Assembly: GCA_917880885.1 (NCBI GenBank) | Contig: OU862910.1 | Span: 51,203,285 to 51,267,284 of the forward strand | From: Limnephilus marmoratus | Lineage: Eukaryota > Arthropoda > Insecta > Trichoptera > Limnephilidae | Length of the DNA: 64,000 nt | Reading direction: 5' to 3' | In this document: positions 21,835-34,600 of the stretch, piece by piece | Layout: each line of letters opens with the position of its first letter | How positions within the stretch are numbered: the first letter of the stretch is position 1 | The notes under the pieces: model-generated | What the model saw: the letters and a program-made list of their open reading frames with translations, nothing else | Told to the model about the DNA's origin: nothing | The model's database searches: none | Made by a program: the position numbers and the translations under genes

Positions 21835-22789
21835 ATGTGCGCTGCAATTTTAAATCCCGCCAGTTGTGAAGTGCGGTCCGTAATACGGTTTTTGTTAGCA
21901 AAAAACGAAAAATCGATAGAAATTCATCGGCAACTGTGCGAAGTGTATGGCAACGACGTAATGAATGAAAGTTCAGTGCGAAAATGGTGTATCCGTTTTA
22001 AAAATGGCCGAACCAACGTGCATGATGAAGAGAGGAGTGGAATCTTCTCGCCAAAGTTGATGAGAAGATTCGTGAAAACTGTCGCTTCACAATAACGGAG
22101 CTTTCGCTTTGCTTCCCACAAGTTTCACGGACTTTGTTGTTTGAAATTGTGACTCACAAGCTTGGTATAAATTTTATAAATTATAAATTTTATAAATTAT
22201 AAATTTTACCATAAATTTTGTGCAAGATGGGTGCCAAAAATGCTTACAGACCTCCATAAAGGTCAGCGAATGGGAGCAGCCTTAACATTTCTTGACGCCT
22301 ACCACACACATGGTGATTCTTTACTGGATCGAATCGTAACAGGTGACGAGACTTGGGTGAAACACGTCAATTGCGAGATATTTATTTATTTATATATTAT
22401 ATTTATTTATCTACCATAAATTTTGTGCAAGATGGGTGCCAAAAATGCTTACAGACCTCCATAAAGGTCAGCGAATGGGAGCAGCCTTAACATTTCTTGA
22501 CGCCTACCACACACATGGTGATTCTTTACTGGATCGAATCGTAACGGGTGACGAGACTTGGGTGAAACACGTCAATTGCGAGACAAAATTGCAGTCCATG
22601 GAGTGGGGGCACACAAGTTCCCCCAAAAAACCAAAAAAAATTTTGCAAACCTTGTCAGCGAGGAAGATTATGGCTACTCTTTTTTGGGAGAGATCACAGG
22701 CGGCGGATTTCTATGACGAAGGAATTTCGAAGCTTGTCCACCGCTACGATAAGTGCCTTAATTTGTTTGGTGACTATGTAGAAAAGTAG
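21835..22789 (+). pseudogene. mariner transposase pseudogene
   Basis: The N-terminal helix-turn-helix region (VIRFLLAKNEKSIEIHRQL, VRKWCIRFKNGRTNVHDEER) is followed by a frameshift and AT-rich junk. The block DLHKGQRMGAALTFLD to VTGDETWVKHVNCE (first catalytic Asp) is then present twice, 205 bp apart. After KIMATLFWERSQ, the HDN and D34D catalytic segments are deleted and only the C-terminal KCLNLFGDYVEK remains. It cannot be functional. Confidence 0.9.
22207..22583 (+). repeat. 172-bp direct duplication inside mariner
   Basis: 22207-22378 and 22412-22583 match at all but one position I could compare. They are separated by an AT-rich TATT/TTTA microsatellite. The repeat includes the DETW catalytic block. 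Confidence 0.9.
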
Positions 22790-22890
22790 CATTTTAGTCA
22801 CTCTTTCAGATGTATGTAATAAAATATTTTTCCTGTACCTAGTTTTTGTTTTATTACAAAACGTTCCCTAGTTTCTGAATAGCCCTCGTA

Positions 22891-25474
22891 TATGTTGTCA
22901 TAAATTATGTAAATTTAAAATACGCATAACTCAATTATTGGCAACAATTAGCACATAGGTTTCTACATGGTGACTGGTACATGATATAAAATATTGTACA
23001 AAGTTATGTAGTTGGCATTAGATAAGCAAAAAGTCAATGTGAACATTTAATTCTATCTTGAAGATAGTAAACAGCGCATGGAAAAATCTCTACGGACAAT
23101 GCCTGAGACTACTGCAACAAAGTTGAGTCTCATTTTTTGATGGCCATTTTGAATTTTTGACAAATGAAATTTTTTCTTTTTCTTTTATTGCATACTGGAA
23201 ATTACAGAATGCATCACTTTGAGTAATATTTTGTGGATTTATTTTGAGTTATAGTATATTTTATTTACCGAAACACATTCCTTGAACAATAAATAATCTA
23301 TAAAAACAACATTACTTTCGTTTTTTTGATAAATTGATAGGTTTTTCAATGTTTTATGAACACTCGGACTTTTCGACAGTTCAAATCGCGGCAAAATCTC
23401 ATTACCCGGAGTCCATAGATAATTCATTTAAAAATATTCTGGTGTTGTTAGGTGAATGAAACTTTTGGCTACACCAAGATTGATATTGGCGCAAGCGATT
23501 CTGACCTTGTCCTTCATACAGTTTCTTTATACATAAGAGTTAAAATCGCATAAAATTTTTTTTTTTTTGAAAATTTGTTCACACGCTTCCGGCCAATAAG
23601 AGGTTAAATGCTGATTCTTGGTTGGTTTCAATTTTTGATCAGCTGACAAGTATGTAAACATAAAAATATAACTGTTATGCCAAACAACTGATCACAATTT
23701 AATCAAAAGCTGAAACGGGTCGAGAATCAGTGTTTAACAGAGACCGTTCAAATGTCAAAAAGGTGTTAGTCGTCAATTTGGTGGTCATCAAATGAGACGA
23801 GAGTTTGAAACAACCCAACCCAAAACAGTTTCACATTGGCGACTTAGCGGCGCGATTCGGCAGCGAACATCGTTTTATATACAGATAGCAGGGCTATACA
23901 CATTAGCGATAAGAACTTTGTGCGCAGCTGGATCATGTTGCTCTTTAGCAGCAAAAAAAATAAATAAATAAATAAACTTCACCTTAGCAGCTTTCTGCTA
24001 AGGTGAAGTTAGTTTAACTGTTACGAATTGACAGAACGATCACATTAACTTTGTCTCATATTTAATGACTTCCAATTTTTCTCATTAAGTACCAGTCACT
24101 ATGTATAAATATTAGTAAAACAATCTTAAATAAACAATTTCTAACATATTCTAGCTTAGGCTCAGTTTTTTAGAAACACCCCTAAAATGAAGTTCTTTTA
24201 GAATTTTTGTCAAACACAGTGCGAAAACTTAAGCTAACCTTACACTATCACTTAATCCAGGTTTAAACTAGTTCCCAGGATAAAAGTATTAGTCGTTGCA
24301 CCACGATGAACATGACAGCGTAAAACTGTTACATTGAAATTCTTGTTCATAATATCAGATCATTTTGTACGCAAAATGTATTGAATTACATAATAACTTA
24401 ATGTAATATTATAGATGATAATATGACTGTTGCATAAATAATAATCATTTCAAAGACATCAGGCAAAACACATGATGCAGGCATTTTAAGTTTTAGATGT
24501 TTTTAAATCGAGATAAAAGTATTTAAGAATAAGAAAATAAAAGTTTATTATGTAGAAACTTTAATTAAAAATCAAATGCTGAACATTTGTGGTCATTTGG
24601 GGCCCCATCTGACATAAAATGCAAACATAGTTTCTTTATGAAAGGCACAGACAGTAAAAACGAAAACATAGTTTCTCTATAAAAGGTTATAGTGTAGACA
24701 GAAAAAAATGCAAACATAAGGCTCTCTAGTACATATCGGAACGAGCATTCCGCACAATGCTTCAGGCCGCCATGCAGAAAAACAAAGTCAGCTAAAGCAA
24801 AGTATCGGTTTGCAGCGCAGTCCATTGTGTGAATTTTCTGCACAAGGGTTGTAGTGGCGCGCTCGTTCCGTAGCGAACATTTAAAGCCCACTATAGTTTC
24901 TTTATGGAAGGCATAGACAAATAAAATCTGGGCTTACGAGCAATCGCCTTGAAGTACGTGAGAAGGTTCTTGAAGGTACTGGCCGTTGAATTTGCAGGTG
25001 CATGAAAACAAAATTGCAAAGAAAAGCTCTACATGCACATATCTTTATTTTGCCAATTAATTATAGGATGTACGTATAAGATAAAATATAATTCTGTAGT
25101 TTGATCCTAGAGGCATAATATAAAGATATGAAAAACAATGGCACTTAAACTTTGATCTTCCATTAACAGAACAAATCTAGTTTAATACAAAAAGAAAACC
25201 AAATTCACACTGAACTATTTACGTTAGTTTTAAACTAAGGTGATTTTTGAAGACCCAGGTAAATCATGGCAAGTCTAGAAACCTTAATCTGGTAAAAAAT
25301 ATATACATATGTTTATAATTTGACCAATTCCTACAAATATCAACCTTCTAAAACATAAATTATTAACATCTATAAACTTTTAGTAAGAAACAGAAACATC
25401 TAAAAAAAATCTACAAGACTACATGAATTTTCAGATTAAATTTGAACATTTTATAAAATAATTTGTACATCAGG
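22891..25474. other. Intergenic and Shark 3' flank; minor repeats only
   Basis: No gene is supported. The segment about 23470-23603 matches the TTAA-element family (GCGCAAGCGATTCTGACC, CTTTATACATAAG) and ends at a TTAA. A perfect hairpin AACTTCACCTTAGC / GCTAAGGTGAAGTT lies at 23976-24011. At 24610-24930, three direct copies of CATAGTTTCT(T/C)TAT(G/A) spaced 50-250 bp mark an unclassified repeat. Confidence 0.5.
25044..25049 (-). terminator. Candidate polyadenylation signal of Shark
   Basis: The minus strand reads AATAAA here, about 430 nt beyond the stop codon. It is a plausible but unverified 3' end. Confidence 0.35.
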
Positions 25475-25669
25475 TCACTTGTCGTCTTTGAGCACCAGCT
25501 GGCTGATGTTCATGTACTCGGGGTGCGAGGAGAAGATTTCCACCAGCTGGGCGAAGCTGGGTCGCTCCTGCGGATCGTAGGCCCAGCAGTCCCGCATCAC
25601 GGAGAACACCTCCTCGGGACAGTCACTCGGCTGCTCCAGACGCTCACCTCTCTCTATCATCTCTATTGC
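25475..25669 (-). CDS. Shark: Shark exon: kinase C-terminus and stop
   Basis: 64 codons plus [43 protein letters not shown], ending LVLKDDK. The acceptor is GTGATTCCAG. Confidence 0.94.
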   Translation of the reverse strand, partial: AIEMIERGERLEQPSDCPEEVFSVMRDCWAYDPQERPSFAQLVEIFSSHPEYMNISQLVLKDDK

Positions 25670-28600
25670 CTGGAATCACAAATTTTATTATTTATTAATG
25701 AATATGAATATATTATGAAATTATGGGTACAGAATGGACATTATTTAAAAAAAAAACTAACGTTCCCAGTGTTTGGTTTTGAAATGATAATATGAAAAGT
25801 TCCTACCGGGATGTCATTTATCCAGTACCTACCCTCCCTAACCACATCACCTCGCTGGAAAAGCGTTTTGAATTTGGGACAATGACACAAGTAGATTCGA
25901 GTGCATTTGTTTCCTGAAAAACAGAAGAAGATTTGAGACTACTTTGGGATGCTAAACAAACTATATTAGTAATAAGGAACTCCAGTGAAAAATATTATGG
26001 CTTTAAAAAAATATGTTCATAAAGACCAATAAACGCTGATTCTGAATATATAACTTTTATTTCATAATATTAAACGCAGAGTTTTTAAAAAATTATTAAA
26101 AAGTGCATTTTTAAACCTCTTCTCAAAACACAGCGTTAAGTTGGCATTACATTACCCACTGTTACCTGGTGATCGCGTGTATTGTATTGTCAGTATTGTA
26201 TTGACATTTGAAATGACTTAAAGTGCACATATGCAATTCAACATTTCGTGTTTTTGATTTATTTTCATACTGTTTATAGAGATTTAGATAAATAATAGTT
26301 ATTGTGTTTATTGAAACATAATTTAGGCCCTCAACAATTTACGAAAAGGGCTGTATTTGCGGAAAATCTGGAATAAATTTTGCCTATTTGAGGTTAAAGT
26401 CGTGTCATATTTTGACATTGTATTTTCAAATTGTTTTTAGTAAAGGGATTTTTATACAAGCTATTACACAATCGTCATGCAGTGTATTATAAATACCAGT
26501 TTCTGTATGTGTTATACATAAAACAATGTACAAAATCACGCCTGAACACAAAATTGAAGAACGATATCACTTGTATTTGCAAAGATGATTCATTATTTTT
26601 ATATTGCACTTTGTTAAAATACAATAACAGTAGCGGTGAAATGTGGACATTTTACCAATGTTTTTCTATATTAAAAGCAGTTAATCTTAAATAAAAAACG
26701 CCTCAATTTCTCACACAAAAGTCATTGAGTCATCCTATCTTCATTTTATTCCGCCATTTTCTTAAATTCAAAATCAGGGATGCTCTGCCCAAAAAAATTA
26801 TTTCCCTAGATTTCGAAGTGAAATTTCCCTAGAATTTCACATTTACGCAATTACCTACGTAGCCACCTGATTCTGTAACACTAATCCTGTTATATGTTAA
26901 TTAATATGATTAATTAATTGGAAAGATATCGGAACTTGGTAAATATACTTATAATACTGTGCTTTTCCAAATAAAACACTTTTTGCTATGTAAAGTAATA
27001 ATTTAAAAGTACGAATACACTCACCACTGAATTAGAAACTGAATTCCAAATAAAAAAAAAAACACTTTGCAAAATAAAAATCAACCGCAACCACCGAAAA
27101 AATAGAACTTAAAACATAAATTAATTTTTTTTTCAGAGGTCCCATTTATCTTTTTAGATACATATAATATCATTTTGAGTTGTCAGTGTTAAAAATAACA
27201 TTGCATGGTAAGTACAACAATAATTAAGATTCATGGGAATTCCAAAAAATATATATAAATACCAGTAATAATAAATAATACCAGTAATATTGTAATATGT
27301 AATAAAATTTTTGCCAGAGTTCGAAATTTCCCTAGATTTTGTCCTGATTTCCCTTATCCTTAAAAAATATTTTTCTCCCCTAGATCTAGGGAAATTTCCC
27401 TCGACATCACATCACTGATTCAAAAAGACAACTTGAAAATAATAAACTATCAGTGGGTGAAGCCATCACATAATCCACCATAGATACGGTGCGTTTTTGG
27501 GAGTCTTGAAAAATTAAAACTTTGACAATTATTTTAACCATTAAAACTAACCATAAAAATAAAAATAAAAATGCAGATATTTAAGTTTGAAGGTCTTTAT
27601 TCATAAAAAAAAATAAAAAAATTGGACTGGAGTTCTCTATTGTGTTGTTCACCTTTGCAGAGGTAAGTGATTGGTTGTCCTTCCTTGTATCCATTATTTT
27701 TCCCTACCCACATTATCATTCAATTCCAGCAAACACTATTTTGTTTCGTCTTATTGTTTAGTATTTACGGTCCATTTACAAGCGTATTTGAAGCTCTAAT
27801 TCGGAAAAAGTTTCGGATGCAACACCCGGTTTACCTGTAAACGTTTTAAAACTTCTAAAACCATCATTACAAGTGGAAGATGTTGCTTGTGTAATGATAG
27901 GGGACCTAGTCAGCAGAGGAATCGAAACCACTATGCTTGAGTGGGAACCTGACGCACATGCCAACTAAGCCACCGACCGATTTAATTTGGATTTTGTAAT
28001 TTCAGTTTACATTATCTATCTATCATCGTTGTGATTAAAAAAATAGACTCTTACGTCAATTTGGTCAGTGTTAAATGCTTTGAGATGATATTTTACAAAA
28101 AAGGCACTACAGTGGTTTGTAGAAAATGCTTTTAAAAAGGTTAGCTCATCGAGGGGATAGAGCGGTGTTTGGCTAAAAATTCGTGACGTAGCTTGAAGTC
28201 CACGTCATGGGTTCGAAATTTCGAAAGCAGCTCGACAAGTTTTTTTTCGAAAAAGGCCTGTATAAGCTAACTTTGTTAAAAGAATTTTCTACAAACTTTG
28301 AACAGAACGAGGCGTCTACTAATATCTACAGGAATTCCAAAAACTGAAAAAATCGAACTAATATCTATGAGAACCAAAGTGTTGACGAATATCTACAGCA
28401 CTGGCAGAGGTTGGATTTGCAATTATGTATAGCATATTGGTATAACGTAATATTGCGTATGCAGTTTAAAAAACTTAATTTATGTAAGTATGTATGTAAA
28501 AATCCCTAATATCGGACTATTGGACACATGTGGCTGATTAGTCCAACCTACGCTCTGTCGATATTAGTTCAACCTACGCTTTGTAGATATTAGTCAACAT

Positions 28601-31600
28601 TGGGACCGTCATAGATATTCGTCCGACCTTAGCTCTGTAGATATTAGTCAACACTCCGAAGTTCGTAGATATTAGTTCAACGTATGAGCTGTAGGTATTC
28701 GTCCGACATACAGGCTGTAGATATTAGTATCTGGAGTCGAACAGAACCCCATTAATAAAAAAAGCATAACCCGAAATTTTTGCCAAAACAATGTCTGTAG
28801 AACAAAATATTTTTTAACTCGATAAAATTCAATTTATGCAAAAATATATTGTTTTTTCATAAATCTGAATCTGACATTCTGGCCACGACAAAAGTGGCAG
28901 TGAAAACTCGATTTATACGAGAATAAGTCATATTATTATGAATTTAAATGAATTTGAAGGGGCAGCCCTGTGGGACTAGAATTTCAGGCAAATTTTTTTT
29001 CTTCTTAAAATTTCGAATCACATACACGGAATTTCCATGTCACGTGGCTTTCGGATTAACAGGGTTCTACTGAATATAAATAATTGGGCGAGTATCAATA
29101 CTCACATCGACCCCTCTTTTGTCGCCGTATGGCTGCATCCCGTACGAGTACATCTCCCACAGTGTGACGCCGAAACTCCACACGTCGCTCTTGTGCGAGA
29201 AGGAGCCGAAGTTGTAGGACTCAGGCGCATACCACTTGATGGGCCACTTGCCGCCCTGTGAAGCTTTGTAGTACGAACTGTCCGTGGAAAGCGCGCGCGA
29301 CAGCCCAAAGTCGCTGATCTTTGCCTGGTGCCTACGGAAGATAAAGATGATTAGTTGTGATGAAACGCTAACTAGAAAGTAGAGCACGCCAAGCTAATAT
29401 TTATTTCTTTTCAATTACAATCTACGAGTATATGACATTAAACAGAGAAATAACAGGTGCAAACTAAACTACTCTCGCACCTTATTTTTAATTCCAGGAC
29501 TTGGACATAACTTTAAATACGCAGAGAATTCAATAACAAACACATTGATAATGATGTATATATATAATACATAACATTATGTGCCTGAAATAAACATCCA
29601 CAGGATTTTCTAACGCAATCATAACACCGCCATGAAAAAATAAATTGAAGTGTTGGTTCATTTTCACTGGTTGCTAATTTCATAGCAAATATTTCACAGC
29701 TATCTATTGAATATTGGTGAAAGCATCATCTCAGCTAGCAACTCACAAAAATTCAGGCAGCGGGAAGGTTAAAATTAATTAATTTTGAAAAGTAGGCACC
29801 TACAGTATGTCGGCACGGTATGGGCGTTGAAGTGCGAAAGCTGTCTATCCATTTTTTTTAAGTGGGAAGTTCTTAACAGCTGTATATTTGAGATTTTATT
29901 ACTGATACCGCTGATAAAAAAGATGTCTATGGCCAGCAAATTCTTGAGTATTTCCGCATTCGAATAAAATCAAAATAATTTTGGAAAGCGCATTAACCCC
30001 TCAGAAAATCGCCAATTTGCACTTTAAATGTCTTAAACGAAATGACATTTTACAAAAACTTTGTGTTATTACCGTTTCACAATTAATGCTCTATAAATGA
30101 AACATTTCTGAACGTAGCCGAATAGTAAAAACTGTTTTAGACAGGTTACAAAATAAGCTTTCGAATTATTATATTATAAATAAATATTAATATTTGTAAA
30201 TATTAAAATTTAGAATGCAAACATTAAAAAAATGTCAAAATGACTCACGTGATGTATTTATGTAAAAACGGTACTAAAATCACAGATTATGTAAACAACA
30301 ATACTTATTCTATTGTATAAATGTGTAATAAACATTTTTGTCACCTCACTTTTCAATCATTTCATATAAAAATGTTTAATAAAAATTAACAATGTCGGGA
30401 GCGGGCTAAATGGCGGGATAAATTATCTGTCAGACTGCGCGTCTGACAGAATGTTCTTTTTAGGTATTTCTATGGACAACTTGAATAGAGATATGCAGCA
30501 TGATTCACTATCGACCTTTCACTTTTTATTTTACGGATGTAACTAAAACAATAACGGAGTTATAACGGTTTCTATGGAGACACACGCGTTGACGAGTAAA
30601 CACGCTTATTGTATTTGACTGCTATCGTTATTTTAACGAGTATACTTGCTTACGTTGCTGAGGGGTTAACTCGTTGTTTGCCGGGGTATGCCAGCAAAAA
30701 GCACCACCAATTAAAACGCTGCATTTATGACACCAATGACATTTCGTGTCTCGCAATTCTGACACTGTCCTTGAGAAATTTTGTACATAGAAAGGTCAAA
30801 ACCGCAGATAAAGGAATTTTTCCCGCGCATGCGCAAGGACTGCGCACGTTCCCGCGCTCGGTAAATCATTAATATAAATTATATGGAGTGACCAGGCGCA
30901 TTGCGGTTTTCTCTATGGTAAAGGGTGATAATAGAGCAAGCGATTCTGACCGTGTTCTTCATACACTTTCTTTATACATAAGGGTCAAAATCGCGTGTAA
31001 AGTCTAACGACACTCCGGCGCACAAGCGGCAAACAAGGGGTTAAATCAAAATAATTTTATTTAAAATCAAAATAATTTTGGAAAGCACGCGCGACAAATA
31101 AAAAATATGTCTATGGCCAGCGAATTCTTGAGTATTTCCGCATTCTAATAAAATCAAAATAATTTGAATATTTCTGAATGTATCCAAAAACTAAAAACTG
31201 TTTTTGAAAGGCGATTAAATACGCTTTCAAATTATTAGAAGTAAGCATGTTATTTTAGAAATATTGAAATTTTGAATGCAATCATTAAAAATTTTCACCA
31301 ATTGTTCTGGCGGAAGTTTGACGTCATAAATCCGAATATTTTTTTTTTTTGCAGATATCTATGGAACTCAAATCGTAGCGTAGTGTTTTCTCTTTCTAAC
31401 ACTGTTTAGATCACATTTCTCATCATTATAGTAAGGGAGAAATAACGATTTTTATGAGACCTGACGAGCTGACCCCTAAAAGGGTCAAATTTACTCTAAC
31501 GAAATCGGCTGTTTGACCCATAAATGTGTCAAATTTTCTCAACCGGTTAAACGAGTTTCACGTACCTTTATCGTACTCAAAATTCATGAATAAATTGATT

Positions 31601-34600
31601 AAAATATATGAAGGGGTTTTCGATTAATTGAAATACCTTATTACTCGTACACACATTTTTTTTTTTTTTTTTTTAATTGTACAACAGATTTTTTTATCCA
31701 ATTACTGTACAATTTTCTCATTTTGACAGTCTTAACACCTAGGAAGATGATTATTATACAAAAAAATCTTAAGGCTATCTAAAGAAGAGTTATATATATC
31801 TAGTGTTTCCGATATTTCGTTCAACAGCACCATTCCTCTTGTCATGCAATGCTGTGCTAGAACATCTGTTCTGCCGTATGGTATTTTGAACAAGTCGTGT
31901 CGACGACTACGGCTGAAATTTTCAGGCACGCATAAGCCATAACATTCCAAGAGGAATGGGCTGTCAATACGATTATGGATTATGTTAAAACTAAGAATTG
32001 CAAGATTTGCATAACGTCTAGTTTCCAAGCTAAATCTATCTGTTGCCTCAAGTAATTCCATATGGTGCATGAATCTCGGGTACGTTCCATTCATCCGCAT
32101 ATAGACATACCTAAGGAACTTTTTCTGAATTTGTTCTAGCATATTAATATATTTAGCTTGGTGCGGAGTCCACACACCACTAGCATACTCCAGCTTACTT
32201 CTTATGACTCCATCGAACATGGCTATCATTGCATCTGGGTCATCAAATTGCTTACATATTCTGATGATGAAACCCAGGAGTTTGTAGCACGCTGGAGTGA
32301 GCCGTGATATATGATCCGAGAATGTCAGTTTGGGATCAAAGACGATACCGAGATCTTTAAAGCTATTGACTCAGCATAATGTTTTCCCTTTAATGTTGTA
32401 TTCAAAAACTATGGGCTTCTGGGAGCGGGTATATGTCATAGTTACACATTTTTTTTATATTGAATTCTAATTTGTTTTTTACTGACCATTCTGCAATAGC
32501 ATCAAGGTCAGATTGCATTTTTAAGCAGTCATTGTAACAGATTATTTCCATCAAAAGTTTGAGGTCATCTGCAAATAGAAGACATTTGCAATATTTTACA
32601 CAAACCTGGATGTCATCTATAAGTATAAGGAACAGCAAAGGACCAAGGTTTGAACCTTGGGGAATACCTGATAACGCCGGGAATTGTTTAGATTCATGTC
32701 CATTTATTATTACATATTGACTTCTGGCTTTTAAATAGGACGCGAAGAATATAAGTGTTTGTTGATCGAAACCAAGTTTGTACATTTTAAGTAATTTATT
32801 TGACTTTCAATGAATACGGGGTCCGGGGATAAAATGCCCACATTTCGGAAAGTAATTCTCTATACTAATATTATAAAGAGGAAAGATTTGATTGATTGTT
32901 TGTTTGTTTGCATTGAATAGGCTCCGAAACTACTGAACCGATTTGAAAAATTCTTTCACTGTTGGGAAGCTACACTATCCCCGGGTGACATAGGCTATAA
33001 TTTATAAAACTAGCTAGAAAAGGTATGCGGGAGGGGAACGGGGACGCACGGGAAAGGTGATTTAGGGAGAAACAATGTATTTGGCATTGCAACGCATGCC
33101 GGGGATCAGCTAGTATATGACAATTAAAGTAAAAAAGATAAATATTTTTTTCGAAATTCTAACATTAAGGTAGTTTAGTTTTTGGGTAAAAAATATTTTT
33201 GTAAGAAAAAAAAACCTTAGAATTTCAAAAAAAGTTATTTTTCTTTTTTACTCCTACCATCATGTAGAATCACCTGCCAAAGTTGTGCACTTTACCCCCG
33301 GACAACCTGTATACAAACTGTCACTAGAGTCAAATGAAATATTTAAGAACTAATTTTTTCACACAAACAGAAGAAGAGAACATGTGGAATCATTGCTTCA
33401 AGCAAATGAACCATGTGTTGTTGCAAACACAAAAATTAATTCTGTACCTGTCAGCTAGCAGGATGTTCCTCGTGGCCAGGTCCCGATGCACAAACCTCCG
33501 GCCCTCGAGGTAGCTCATCCCGCAGGCCACCTGAGACGCCCACAGCTTCAGCTCATACACGGGGCTGGCCTGCTCCGGGTTCTGCAGCAGGAAGTTCAGC
33601 AGTGAGCCAAGCGGAGCCAGCTCTTGGACCATGGCAAGGGCCGGAGACTGGAACGGATGAAAGGATAAACATTCAGTATCATTGATATCAATCCAATATT
33701 ATTTTGAGACAGTGATGATAGAAACGAAGGGAGCTTTCTGCTAACAGTTGTTTTGCCAAACAAACTGAGCGACCACCAAGTTAAAATTTGACTAAAATGC
33801 ACAGCTTCAACTGAGCATAATTTCCACCAAGTGATACTCTTAACTTCCCGCAACGTAAGCAGATATAAGCGTTAAAAATAGGACAGCAGTCAAGTACAAT
33901 AAGCGTGTTTATACGTCAGCGCGTGTGTTTCCAAGAAATCGTTCTAACTCCGTTATTGTTTTAGTTACATCCCTAAAACAAAAAGTAAAAGGTCGATAGT
34001 GGATCAAGCTGCATCCCTATCAAGTTGTCTATGGAAATACATAACAGGAATCAGCTGTTAGTCGTGTAGTTGACAAAAATATTTACCCGCGCAAATTTGC
34101 TACCGACAACTCCACCGCGCTCCACATTTTAAATTTTTATTAAATATTTTTATATGAAATGATAAAAAAGTGAGGTGACAGAAGTGTTTATTACACATAT
34201 TTACAATAGAATAAGTATTGTTGTTTACATAATCTGTGATTTTAGTACCGTGTTCACATAAAAATATCACGTGAGTCATTTTTACCTATTTTTAATGTTT
34301 GCGTTCTAAATTTTAATATTTACAAATGCCAATATTTATTTGTAATATAATAATTTGAAAGCCTATTTTGTAACCTTTCTAAAATAGTTTTTACTATTCG
34401 GCTATGTTCAGAAATGTTTCATTTATAGAGCTTTAATTGTGAAGCGGTAATAACAAAAAGTTTTCGTAAGATGCCATTTTGATAGAGACACCAAAAGCCA
34501 ATATTCTCGAAAATTCGGAGGGGTTAAAATCAATTTGCATGGATTAACCTCCGCTACATGTTAACCCCAAGGTGGTTTTTTAATGTAAATCGTAGCATTG

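Larger units (their letters stand above)
21673..22888 (+). mobile_element. mariner element, defective, perfect terminal repeats
   Basis: Thirty-base inverted repeats, identical at both ends (first bases CGAGGGCTATTCAGAAAC), flanked by TA (21671-21672 and 22889-22890). The 1,216-bp body carries a broken transposase with an internal duplication and a missing catalytic centre. Identical ends imply recent mobilisation in trans. Confidence 0.92.

Noticed and set aside
24565..24891. 108-codon minus-strand open frame
   Set aside because: Composition and direct repeats point to an unclassified repeat; no recognisable domain or splice sites.
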